64,000 nucleotides of DNA from Panicum virgatum (taxonomy: Eukaryota; Streptophyta; Magnoliopsida; Poales; Poaceae), in NCBI RefSeq assembly GCF_016808335.1, contig NC_053146.1, positions 30,419,495-30,483,494 of the forward strand. Direction: 5' to 3'. Numbering within the stretch: the first letter of the stretch is position 1; every line of letters begins with the position of its first letter. This document shows, in pieces, positions 1-9,766 of the stretch. The notes below the pieces were generated by a model. That model was not told where the DNA came from. It saw nothing but the letters and a program-made list of their open reading frames with translations, and ran no database searches. Made by a program: the position numbers and the translations under genes.

Positions 1-1888
1 AAACCAGAGACCTATACATAAAAACTGAAAAGATCCGAGGGCTAAAGCGCTAAAACAACCGGGCTGGACTGCGAGTTCAAAATCTAAAAAGCTCAGGGGT
101 CTAAGCGAATAAAACAGGGCCTGGATGTAATTACTTTTACACTGGTTAGGACCGCGGGTTAATATTGGGAAAGGCGGGGGTCTCTTTAGGAAGATTACCA
201 GCGAAACGGTACGCCCGATCTAATCTGGCGCGCTGATCTTAGATCGAACGGCTGGGATGGCTCGGACGCGAGGGGCGGCGGCGCAGACCGCCGAGGGTCT
301 CTATTCCGCGGCGGCGTGGGCGGATGCTCGCCGGAGTTCTCCATTCCTGGCGTTCCGGAGCTCGGTTTGAGGTGAGGTTAGGCCGTGGATGCTCAGCACA
401 ACATGGCTAAACCACTTGGGTACTCAGGTTAGGGAATTGGAGCTTGGGACGAAGTGCGTGGCGGGGAGGGCGGCTCTGCGCAGCGAGGCTCGCCGGTGTG
501 CGAGCGTATAGGCCGTTCTATGGCCTGGGCGCGTGTGCAACAGGGTCATGTGGTTTGCGCGAGGCATGGGCAAGCCGGTGCAGGGGCTTTGCGGTGCGGT
601 GCAGGGCTGCAGGGCGTTCGCCACGGCGGGGCTGTGGCAAGGGTCGCCGGCGAGCGGCGCACAAGCACCTAGAGTGTGTCCTGGGCCAAAAATAACTAAC
701 GCAAAAAGGGCGGGGAGGCCTGGGGGTTCTTACCGTGGTCTCGTGGTGGCTGGAGTAGCAGCGCGGGGCGGTCGGCGACGAGGACCGGTGGCAGAGCGGA
801 GGCAGTGCTCGCGGACGGGGTGCTGCGGTGGTACTCCGGGCACCTGGATCCCAAGGGCGGCTTCAGGGTCATGCTGCGAAACCAAGGGAGCGGTCAGCGA
901 GGCTGAGGCGTCAACGGCGGCGTGGAATCATGGTGGCGGTAGAGTTCTCCTGCACTGGCGTCCGAGCGAAATTCCCGGCGAGGCGCGGCCGAGCTTGGGG
1001 GTCAATGAGTTCGGGGATGCTCTTGGTGCATCCGCGAAGACGTTGCGCGGGCTGGTCGTGGTTGGTGTGTGGTGGAGCGGCGTGACCGCGGCGGCGCAGA
1101 GCCTCTGTGCTGCGGAGCAAGGAGAGGCGGTGAGCTAGGGTTTAGTAGTGGCAGCTGCGGATGGGAGGAGGGCGCAGGGGGTCGCGGGACGTTTAAAGGG
1201 TAAGGCCGGGGATCTCGGGGAGGCGTGCGTGGGCGGAGTCACGGCGGAGATCACGGGCGGAGGCCGGTGCGCAAGCGGAGGGTGCGGGAGGAGGGAGAAG
1301 GGGCCGACAGGTGGGCCAGGCTGGTCAGTGAAAGGGAGCGCGGACACGAACGAGCGCGCAGGCGAGCGAACTGAGGTGCTGACGCGTGGGACTGGCGGGT
1401 CGGGGCGGGCGACGCGCTAGCGGGCGAGCGCGAGCTGGGCCGCGGCGCTGGCGAGGCGGGGTGCGGGATGCTGGGCTGTGCGCGTGAAGCGGGCCAAGCG
1501 GAGAGCGGCTCACTGGGCCAGGAGAGGAGGAGGGGCGCGTGCTGCGGTGCACTGGGCTCGGACGCGGAGGGAGTTGGGCCGCGGGGTGAAGAGGGAAGGA
1601 GGGAGCGGGTTGGGCTGCCGGGTTGGGTTCCCTTCTTCTATTCCTTTCTTCTTTTCTCTTTTTCTTTTCCAAACTATACTCAAACTATTTGAATTCAAAA
1701 CCTATGCACTCAATCAAATAAAATCATGCACCAGCATGAATGCAACAAGTTTAAACTTAGAAAAAAATTTATTTACTTGTGAAATAAAATTAGATTAAAT
1801 GCAAGACTAAACATAATAAACCTTAGAAAATTAAATAAAGCCAAATAAATTTATTATTAAATACTGAAATTAAAATTAGGGTGCTACA
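1..1888 (-). mobile_element. Partial LTR of a minus-strand Tekay-type element (B')
   Basis: Read on the minus strand, this stretch starts at 1888 with TGTAGCACCCTAATTTTAAT and matches the plus-strand LTR that starts at 19263 and the one at 61678, base for base over long runs. It is AT-rich for about 250 bases, then GC-rich, then enters the segment rich in 'gtccctg' style phrases; window base 1 corresponds to about 21355 in element B, so the rest of the LTR lies left of the window. A polypurine tract lies just upstream of its start, so it is the 3' LTR of its element. The many open frames inside the GC-rich part are chance products of base composition. Confidence 0.85.
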
Positions 1889-1965
1889 AATCCTACCCCC
1901 TTACAGGAATCTCGTCCCGAGATTCTGGGCTGGCTAGCAAAGAGAAACAAGGATGGGTTTAAGCT
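1889..1965 (-). other. Polypurine tract and last codons of a pol gene (B')
   Basis: On the minus strand the bases next to the LTR read AAGGGGGTAGGATT (1889-1905), a normal Ty3/gypsy polypurine tract. Just upstream is the phrase TCTCTTTGCTAGCCAGCCC, which matches the 3' end of the chromodomain region of element B at 19198-19222, and the conserved sequence TCTCGGGACGAGATTCCTG. So the element ended like B, but only a few tens of bases of pol remain before unrelated sequence begins. Confidence 0.75.
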
Positions 1966-2006
1966 CTACGCACACCTGGTATCACCTGCTGCTGATCCTG
2001 ATCATT

Positions 2007-2189
2007 CTAAGCACCCTGCTTGGAGTAGTTCCCGGAAATAAGGTGGGCATCGTCACCACTGGTACGCGAGATTAGTGAAAGGTCCTGGACTGATGCTACC
2101 GGTGACAAGCGATTCTGTGGACAACTATGGACATAATGACCTTTTTGCCTGCATTGGTAGCACATGCGGCGGCGGTGAATGGCGCCCAC
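2007..2189 (-). pseudogene. CCHC zinc-knuckle fragment, unknown parent gene
   Basis: A 60-codon open frame on the minus strand contains MCYQCRQKGHYVHSCP, a complete CX2CX4HX4C zinc knuckle, followed by a Ser-rich tail and a stop. It sits in the short interior of B', where a retroelement gag would not normally lie directly against the pol 3' end, and its flanking residues do not resemble the gag of A, B or D in this window. The upstream bases stay open in other frames, so the parent gene has suffered indels. It could be a captured piece of a host gene or a gag remnant from a different retroelement; I do not recognise it. Confidence 0.4.
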
Positions 2190-2341
2190 TAGACCTGTGA
2201 ACTTAACATCCCATCTTGCATTATTTTTGTTGCTTGCTTTTTGGACTCCTTGCGACCGTGTGGCTGAATCACATTCATAGTGATAGTCAACCCATCAACA
2301 TAATCATAGAGTGCTTGGTTCTTGACCTGTGTATCTCTAGA

Positions 2342-2680
2342 TCACTCAGGATCCTTTCTCTTCTGGATGGTCTGTAGCTCATCAACCGATGGAAAGTCAA
2401 GGAAAAGGGAATCCTCTGCTAGCTGCTCTTGATGAGACATCTTTCTCTTTGTACTGGAGAACAACCTTTGGTTCCTTCTAGTTGTGGCTTCATCTTCAGA
2501 TGCACAAACTTGACGACAAGGAACGCCATAGAATTGGCAACACGGGCAAGCTTTCTCACCATTCTTTGGGTGGTATGTTGTTTGCGAAGACTGATCTTGT
2601 ACCGTTGTCGGCTGCTCCACAGAAACTGTTGCGTGAACACCATCACTCATTGCCTTTTTGTTCTGCCGACATCTGAGCTG
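2342..2680 (-). pseudogene. Cys-rich acidic open segment, possible captured exon
   Basis: The minus strand is open for over 100 codons. It holds a Cys cluster (KACPCCQFYGVPCRQVC), a basic patch, then an acidic segment with LFLDFPSVDEL, and ends in a stop at 2342. Immediately upstream the minus strand reads TTTTATCCCAG, which looks like a plant 3' splice site at about 2681. Further downstream the frame GRKESKKQATKIM continues in another register towards the zinc-knuckle fragment at 2007-2189, so the two pieces may be parts of one gene broken by frameshifts. The residues match none of the gag-pol proteins in this window. I infer a captured and decaying host gene fragment; the family is unknown to me. 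Confidence 0.4.
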
Positions 2681-2898
2681 GGATAAAAGGAAGCATAGAT
2701 TGGTAAGGTCAAAGAAGAGAGAAAAGCCCCACTATTTAAGGTTCTATCTTATTTAGACAACACTGCCTAGGCATCATTGCTGCTAACTCCAGATAGGTGT
2801 TACATAAATCCGAAAAAAAGGAACTATAGCATAACTCTTCTGCCTCGCCTGAGAGATTCTCAAATTCTCCAGTACTATCTGTAGGCCGGGGTGTCACC
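2681..2898. other. Unassigned sequence up to the LTR breakpoint
   Basis: No open frame or repeat is recognisable here. It separates the minus-strand B' interior from the plus-strand LTR remnant of B, which starts abruptly at 2899. The sequence GATAGGTGTTACA near 2794-2806 looks superficially like the end of a TGTAACACC-type LTR, but nothing beyond those bases matches. Confidence 0.5.
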
Positions 2899-3690
2899 TC
2901 TTGGCTTACTAATTAGGTCTTTTTGGTTTGGAGTAACTTACCTACGGGGCAAGGGTGGAAAGCTTCAATGGTCCCTGCTCCTCCGGCTTGGTTTGTACTA
3001 CGTGTCTTGTACCCCCGTGAGGTGGGCCCCATCGTCGCTGATCCAACTCTTCGCGGTTACGCCTTACCAACGAGATTCTTTGTAACGGCCTCGTAGTGTG
3101 CTTGCTAGCCATCTCACCTAAGGAAGTGTGATGAACAACTAGCATAGCTCACGACTTGTGGGTAAAGATGTGCAACCTCTACAGAGTGTGAAACTGGTAT
3201 ACTAGCCGTGCTCACGGTCATGACCGGCCCGGATCCTCCTTTTGATTAGTGGGGTTACCTTGGTGGTTTCGGTTTGGTTCTCGGAAGTTCTTAATTAATT
3301 TGATTAATTTCTATGCAACTGGGTTATGGTAATTTCATCAACTTGTAGTAATTAACTTTAATAAAATTTTGCCAAGATTAAAAGCTAATGCATATGAGTC
3401 AGCCAACCTTAGAGCCTCATAGTTTGTGTTATACTTGTTGAGTACAAGTTTTGTACTCACTCTTGCCTACTCTACTCTTTTCCTCTTGTTCTCTTTGGGG
3501 ACACCCTACTGCTGCTCAGTTCCCGGCGATGCGGAGTTCACCCGGAGCTACCAGGAGTACGAGGACTTCTAGGCGGTCGTCTCCCAGTCGACGTCCCTGT
3601 GGCGCCCAGCTTCCGAGAGTTTTCGTATATGTATTTACGCTTTCGCTGTATCAGACATTATGTCATTCATGTAATAAATAAGCTATATCG
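2899..3690 (+). mobile_element. 5' LTR remnant of element B
   Basis: From TCTTGGCTTACTAATTAGG at 2899 the sequence runs parallel to 22075-22848 of the 3' LTR with scattered substitutions and small indels. The first about 2.8 kb of the LTR is missing, replaced by the inverted B' sequence, so 2899 is a rearrangement breakpoint. Past about 3640 there is no second copy to compare, because A interrupts the other LTR; AATAAA at 3673-3678 is a plausible polyadenylation signal. The right end is my estimate. Confidence 0.75.
3520..3572 (+). CDS. LTR segment E2 of element B, 5' copy (putative small exon)
   Basis: After GCTGCTCAG at 3511-3519 comes a 53-nt open segment ending in TAG (3570-3572), encoding PGDAEFTRSYQEYEDF after a two-nucleotide partial codon. 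The 3' LTR copy at 22721-22776 is the same apart from one extra Ala codon. The partial codon fits the single leftover base of segment E1 (see 21605-22776). E1 itself is deleted from this LTR. The case for an exon is inferred from the phase match and the length changing by a multiple of three. Confidence 0.45.
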
Positions 3691-4235
3691 ACTGTAGGAC
3701 GAAAGCCTAGATAGAACTGGTCGAGTTTTAGGTCTTCTTCTCTCTAGCCTTGTCTACTGAAACTATTTTGCTATTATATTCCTTGAATTCTAAGATTTTT
3801 ACTCGTCTTGCCTTGATTTTTCTCTATAGAATAGTTTCCGTAGATTCTGGCCTGAAGTAAGTCGACTGACCATCATAAGTGTAAGCTAAATGACCCATTA
3901 TAATAGCACGATAGAACGTTTTGCCACGCGTTGTGTTAGTCGAGTTGTGTGTTAAACTCGACTAAAGTGTAAATTTGTATGCTTGTGATTATGCAAATGC
4001 TTGATTTGGATTTTTGGTTGATTGCATAGCTTAGTAGTTAAATTTGCTTAATGAAAATCAGCTCTTAAGTTGAAGTTTAATTAATTAATAAAATGAGTTA
4101 GATCGTTGGGGTTAAAACCATGCACTTTGTTTCCCTCCACTTTATCATGCCTAAGTCTTCCTTGCAGAAAGATATCATATCCGTCTGAAATTATTTCTGC
4201 AATATCTTTACTCATACATCTTTTGTTCAAATCAG
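3691..4235 (+). other. Leader of element B; no primer-binding site found
   Basis: An AT-rich stretch between the LTR remnant and gag. I looked for TGGTATCAGAGC, the iMet primer site used by A and D, and for the tRNA-Asp site used by the Athila elements; neither is present, so the LTR end and primer site have probably been deleted. The leader ends in TTTTGTTCAAATCAG directly before the gag ATG, a plausible 3' splice site. Confidence 0.6.
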
Positions 4236-5520
4236 ATGGTGAACACCAGGAGCACCGGTTCCGGTTCTGGCCAGCAGGGGTAGAACAACCAGGGTACCGG
4301 AATGCCGATGCCTCCACCCTTGACTCCAGAGTAGTTCTTCCAGCTCCGGATGCAGATGATGGCCACCCTGAACAACACTGTTCAGGTACTGCAGTAGGTC
4401 CACGCTCAGCCGCCACCTCCGCCTCCACCACAGCAGCCCCGCGACAGGCGTGCGGAGTTTCTGAGGGGTCACCCACCGACGTTCTCCCACATGTCTGACC
4501 CACTCCAGGCGGACGACTGGCTCCGTGCAGTGGAGCGCCAGTTGGACATCACCCAGTGCGATGATCGGGAGCATGTCCTGTACGCAGCAAGACAGCTGCG
4601 AGGGGCAGCTTTGGACTGGTGGGAGTCCCACCGGGTTCAGGACCGCGAGGCTTTCACCTGGATCCAGTTCCGGGAGCGGTTCTGCAGACACAACGTCCCC
4701 GCGGGCGTGATGAAGACAAAGAAGAAGGCTTTCCTTGCACTTAAGCAGGTAAACTCAGATATAATCCTTCAACATTTCCTTTTTGAGCTAAGACCTCCCT
4801 TGTTCTATCTTTCCGAAACAGGAAAAGTTAAGCTAATTATTCGTCATACATCTTTCTTTTTCCACTTCAGGGGACTATGACGGTCAAGGAGGACCGCGAT
4901 CGTTTCCTTCAGCTCGCTCGCTACGCCCCTGCCGAGGTCGCGGATGACAGCGACAAGCAGGAGCACTTCATGGAGGGTCTCGAGGACTACATCCAGTACG
5001 CGCTGCTCAACCTCCGCTTCGACGACTTCAACCATCTGGTTGACAGCGCGCTCAACACGGAGCGCAAGCACCGGGATATGGAGGATAATAAGAGGAAGAT
5101 CACTCCAGTTGCTTCCGGCAGCAACACCCGTCCTCACCTCCAGCCGCCCCAGCAGTACCAGCAGCAGCAGCAGTACCGGCCCCCCCCAGCAGTACCAGCA
5201 GCGGCCGCAGCAGTACTGGCCTCGACAGCTGCAGTAGGCAGGGCAGGGCCCGAGGTTTCCGGCACCTCCGGCTCGTGCCGCTCCCCCAGCTCCGCCAGCA
5301 CCTCAGGCTCCATAGCAGGCAGCTCACCCTGCCAGACAGCAGGCTCCCGCACTCTCTCGCATGTGCTATCACTGTGACCAGCCGGGGAACTACGCCAACT
5401 CTTGCCCCCGGAAGGCGCAGGTGGGACAGCAGGGGCGCCCAGCTCAGCCCAGGGCGCCACTTCAGGGGAGGGTGAACCACGTTACGGCCGAGTCAGCGGC
5501 CGAGGCTCCCAATGTGGTTA
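4236..5520 (+). pseudogene. gag: Element B gag (nucleocapsid), interrupted, with intron
   Basis: The ATG at 4236 (MVNTRS...) is the usual start of Tekay-type gag and follows CAG. A low-complexity Pro/Gln region leads into the capsid-like core (FSHMSDPLQADDWLRAVE, then AARQLRGAALDWWES), which packages the RNA. An intron-like insert at 4749-4870 splits the core exactly between codons. A Gln-rich stretch follows, then a zinc knuckle [14 protein letters not shown] at 5364-5405 in which the zinc-binding His is Asn. In-frame TAG codons lie at 4281, 4332, 4395, 5235 and 5313, each after or among Gln codons, and an eight-C run at 5180-5187 shifts the frame by one. Not functional as it stands. Confidence 0.8.
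4749..4870 (+). other. Putative 122-nt intron in element B gag
   Basis: The frame reads ...FLALKQ, then CAG|GTAAACTC at 4746-4756, an AT-rich stretch with a pyrimidine run TTTCTTTTTCCACTTCAG at the far end, then GGGACTATGACGGTCAAG. Removing 4749-4870 joins the two halves in frame (intron between codons) and restores the block found uninterrupted in gag of A and D, where ALxQGTRTV is continuous. Ends GT and AG, pyrimidine tract and length are all typical of a plant intron. RNA evidence is lacking here. Confidence 0.8.
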
Positions 5521-6743
5521 TTGGTATGTTCATGGTCAATTCATATCCAGCTACAGTGCTTTTCGATACTAGTGCTACGCATTCCTTCATTACACAGTCT
5601 TTGGTCGAGCATCATGGTATTCGTACTAGCACATTAAAGAGGTGCCTATTAGTATCTTCATCGGGAGGACAATTGAGGTCTCATACCTTCTGCCCCAGAG
5701 TTAGTGTATCCTTAAGGGGGGTAGAATTCAGTACAGATCTGATGGTGCTAGACACCAAGGGCATCGATGTCATTCTGGGGATGGATACTCTTGCTAAGTG
5801 GGGAGTCCGGATAGATTATGCTCAGAGGACAGTCTTGTTATCGGCTTCCAGTGGTCAGGAGGTTACTATCAGTGCAGTGGAACCTTCTGGATTTCTTCAT
5901 CAGATGGAGGCTAGACCCACGGATGGTATTCGCATGGTGTCTGAATTCCCGGATGTCTTTCCGGATGATTTGCCAAGTATGCCGCCTGAACGCGACATTG
6001 AGTTTTCTATTGATCTCTTGCCTGGCACAGCTCCTATTGCAAAGCGGCCCTACCACATGGCACCTATAGAGCATGAGGAAGTCAAGAAGACCATTGATGA
6101 GTTGCTAGCCAAGGGCTATATCCGTCGCAGCTTTTCTCCTTGGGCTTTTCCGTTGCTATTAGTAGATAAGAAGGATGGTTCAAAGAGAATGTGCGTCGAT
6201 TATCGGGATCTGAACACAGTTACCATCAAGAACAAGCATCCACTACCCCGTATTGAGGATCTTTTTTATCTGCTTCGAGGTGCTTGTGTATTCTCGAAGA
6301 TTGATATGCGTTCAGGTTATTTTCAGCTGAGGATACGTCCCGAGGATATTCCGAAGATGGCATTCACCTGCAAGTATGGGCTGTATGAGTACACGGTCAT
6401 GTCTTTCGGCTTGACTAATGCCCCGGCTTTCTTCATGCACCTGATGAACAAGGTTTTCATGGATTATCTGGATGTCTTCATGGTGATCTTTATTGATGAT
6501 ATCCTGATCTTTTTCAAGTCAGAGGCAGAGCATGAAGTTCATCTGAAGCTCGTGTTGCAGAGATTGAGGGAGCATCTGATGTACGCTAAGTTCAGCAAGT
6601 GCGAGTTCTGGATTGACGAGGTTCCATTCCTCGGTCATATCATCTCCAAGGGAGGCATTGCAGTTGATCCGAGCAAGGTGAAGGATGTGCTCGAGTGGGA
6701 GACACCGCAGACGGTGAAGGAAGTCCGGTCATTCTTGGGCTTA
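5361..6743 (+). pseudogene. pol: Element B protease and reverse transcriptase (5' part)
   Basis: One open frame of about 460 codons carries the zinc knuckle, an aspartic protease and RT up to the Athila-1 insertion. The protease active site reads [10 protein letters not shown] where the family has DSGA or DTGA, so the Gly of the triad is Ser. RT follows with [27 protein letters not shown], the FGLTNAPA block and the catalytic FIDD in [13 protein letters not shown]. The frame ends in SFLGL, which resumes with AGYYRRF at 17143. The sequence is open but is the front half of a split and otherwise nonsense-ridden gene. Confidence 0.88.
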
Positions 6744-7955
6744 TGTTGACGCTTCTTAAAGCGCCAATTTACGTACCGCAAGCGCACGGATCGTGTAGCT
6801 TTTCCCTTAGAGTATTCCCCCAAGGTTTATCAATCCACGGAACAAGTGTATTACTATGCTTAACTAAGCACTAATGATGTTGGTAAAAGATCTATATTGA
6901 GTGATTGAATGTGAAATAGATCTAATCTAACCAATCTAATCTAATCTAGACTAGTGATCAATGATAGATGTGTGCACAAGATATGAAGAGTATTTGTCCA
7001 TAGGGTCTAGGATCACTAGAGATGTAATCGCCAAGCAATGAAGAACGGATCTAATCTACCAAAGGTGTGTTCCAAGATCAAAACCTTTCCCTCCCGCATA
7101 CTGTCACTACACGAGGATAATCGGTAACAAATCAATCAAGAACATGATAGTTGATGTAATCTAAGTAAACCATGCAAGAGCAAAGCAAACCCAAAGCCAA
7201 GTCACGAACTATTAGGCATCAAAGCATCATCAACAAGAATCGTGGTAGATCAATCTCATAAAGGATTCGACAATTACAACTCAAGATCTCCTTACAACCC
7301 CATGAACAAACGAGGACTTTACCCCATGAAGCTAAGCGAAGCGTAGTCGATCATGGTGGTGAAATCTCTGGCAAGGGATGGATCCCTTGCTGTCCTCCAA
7401 CTTGCAGTGGCGCCGAGGGACGATGAGGCCTCCGGTGTCGCCTTTCTCTTGTGTCTAACTCGAATGTATCTCTGGATGCTCTTCTCTGGATCCTCTAGAT
7501 GCTATCTCCGCGATCCTTCTGCGATCCCCCTCTTTGACGGCGGCTTCGGGGTATTTATAGGCAGATATGGTCGGTGGTTTTGGTAAAACATAGATTAGGG
7601 TTGACGCATACTTCATGCTGGAGAAAACTGAGACCGATTGGGCTCCGAAATGGGCTAGGCCGGCCGGCCCAAGGGCTCCAGGCCGGCCTGGCCTTCTGGC
7701 CCCTTTCGGTCCCATCTTTCGCGTGTGGCCTCTTCCTCTTATTCCTCATCTTGGCCTAGTTGTAACCATGCGTCAAAACATCTCCGAAAATGTCCAATTT
7801 CCTGCCAAAATGCAACATGCTCCAAAATCCAGGACAAAATCGAAAACGGTCAAGTTCGGGTGCCAAGTGGCGGGTTAGTACATGAATCATCCCAAAGAAT
7901 TTACCAAAACAACTCCTAATCATATAGTAAAATGGGTACTTTAGGAGCGCCAACA
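6744..7955 (-). repeat. Athila-1 3' LTR (left copy)
   Basis: Starts on the plus strand with TGTTGACGCTTCTTAAAGCGCC and ends in GGAGCGCCAACA. The GGCGC-type end sequences are near inverted repeats of each other. On the minus strand it has a TATAAATA box at 7552-7559, preceded upstream (higher coordinates, about 7660-7700) by GGCCGGCC palindromes. Aligned with 15924-17137, differences are scattered point changes plus a short TCTAA-unit length change near 6945. Confidence 0.92.
7552..7559 (-). promoter_or_regulatory. TATA box in Athila-1 LTR
   Basis: Minus-strand TATAAATA within CCTATAAATACC. It is the only strong TATA motif in the correct orientation in this LTR and lies about 100 bases downstream of the GGCCGGCC cluster. 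The right LTR has the same arrangement at 16727-16734. Confidence 0.65.
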
Positions 7956-7967
7956 TTCCCCTCATGC
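7956..7967 (-). other. Athila-1 polypurine tract
   Basis: On the minus strand CATGAGGGGAA abuts the LTR start. It primes plus-strand DNA synthesis in this class of element. The equivalent in Athila-2 is CATGGGGGGAA at 28765-28775. Confidence 0.75.
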
Positions 7968-9766
7968 TTAGCTTTTGCTCGTCCTCGAGCAAATCAAATC
8001 ATCAAATCCTTCCAAGGGTTGCTCAAGAGTTCTCGAACTGCAAAATTTACTTATGCAAACAAGTCTAACAATATTTCTTCAAACAAAGGTCAGAGGAGCA
8101 GCGAGGATAATCATATCATGGGCGTTTAAAAACTCATCCAATATTACTCCACGACTGTTACCTTTAGCCGGCAACTCGAATATCGACAACACTTGCTTTT
8201 CTTGCCATCCTTGGAGGTTTTTCTCTCTTTTTTTTAAGAAACAAAATACCCTGCAACAAAGGTTAGACCAAAAATTCTTGCACAAGTCCTTTCATGTCTC
8301 CTGATAAAAGTGGCTATCCTATTATTATTTGCAAACTCTCATCTCCCAAAAGTCTCTCAAGTATAAAGTGGGGCTATAGGTGAGGCTTAGCAAAGTATAT
8401 ACATATATTGTCAAAATAAGAAAACCTTCTAATGATTGTTTACCTTCCGAGCCAATGATCATGAGAGTTTCTTCATAATGTAAAGGGTTCAAGGGTAAGA
8501 AGATTTAGAATGGTGGACATGTGCAAAGGCATACAAAAAGATTGACTTCAAGGCACAAGCATCGTCCTCGTTGTCGAATTGCACATGGTTGGAATTGAGG
8601 ATATTGTTCTCAAACAACAAGGTGATATCTCTTTGCACTTCTCCAACCATAGAATCCCTTCATTTATTCTTTTCTTCTCATACATTTTTTTTCTTCCTTT
8701 CTTTCTTCCGAATTTTCTTTCTCTTTTCCGAACCTTTTCATAGGACACTTTCTATAAAACATAGATAAGCAAATCTCCGAAGTGGCTCCCTGAATTTTTG
8801 GAGCCCGAGCCGAGGCCAGAGGGGCCTAGGTCGGCCGGCTCAAGAGGTGTAGGCCGGCCGTCCGCCCTGGGGCTTTCCCAGCTCGGCTTCGGTCCATTTT
8901 TCTAGTACTCCTTCCTTTCTTCATCCCAAAATTATGTTTTATACAAATCATGCGCAGAAACAGAATGTATCCTCATAATTGGGTTGTGTTCAAGGAAAAG
9001 GATAATAAACAAGATAATCTTAGGTTTGGGTTTTGGAATCCGGTAGATCTCATGAGTTGTTCCGATGAGGAATTCTCATTACCGAATATTGACGTGGCTA
9101 GCAATTCAGAGATGAAAATACGGACATGATCATTGCTCAAAATTAAAACTCCCAAGAGAAAGAAATCCTAACTCAACTCAATGTACATCCAATGCTTATG
9201 GTGGAACGAATATAGCTTTTGGATGATAGGATTTTTACTCTCGACTTGTCAAGAACTTGATCAACCTTATGCTTGTTGGGGTTTTATTATTTTATGAAAT
9301 TAAAGTCCTCCAAATCATGCCTTACTCGCAAGCGTAATCAAAACCAAGCGCTAGATCAAAGCTCAAGTGTGGGTATTAACATGGACGAATAATTTACTAA
9401 GCTCCACAAATAAGAATTAATTTTCATGACAACGCTCGTGAACAATTGCTTTAAAGAAAGTAAAGTAAAACTGAATGCATAAATAAAATTGCACGATCCA
9501 ACAAAAACAAAGACACTTTTTATTTTGTTTTCATGACTCAACACTAATTTAAGACTCACTCTCACACATGCGAAAAATAAAGCACACAATGCTAGACTAT
9601 GACTCTCACACAAGTGGAATTAAAGACACGCACACGACGAACTTTCGACTAAACAAAGACTAACAAAATCGATCTACGAGCCGTCACACCTTTCCTCCCA
9701 TGCTTAGATTATGCGGCGTCCTCGTCGCAATGATATAAAAGACTGGTGTGACGCTCGTCGGTGTTC
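7968..9766 (-). other. Athila-1 long non-coding 3' region
   Basis: About 1.8 kb between the accessory frame and the polypurine tract without a credible coding frame. It holds a long T/C-rich tract (about 8655-8730) and a GGCCGGC-rich patch (about 8830-8865) resembling the LTR promoter motif. Several phrases, for example the GACATGTGCAA...TTGCACATGGTTGGAA block near 8517-8595, recur at 29341-29420 in Athila-2. Confidence 0.65.

Noticed and set aside
2794..2806. End of another LTR (minus-strand TGTAACACCTATC)
   Set aside because: Only the first nine bases resemble the start of the D LTR; the following sequence matches none of the LTRs in the window.
7353..7586. Plus-strand frame in the Athila-1 LTR, repeated at 16528-16761
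   Set aside because: Antisense to the element's transcription and duplicated only because it lies in the LTR; it also covers the minus-strand TATA box.
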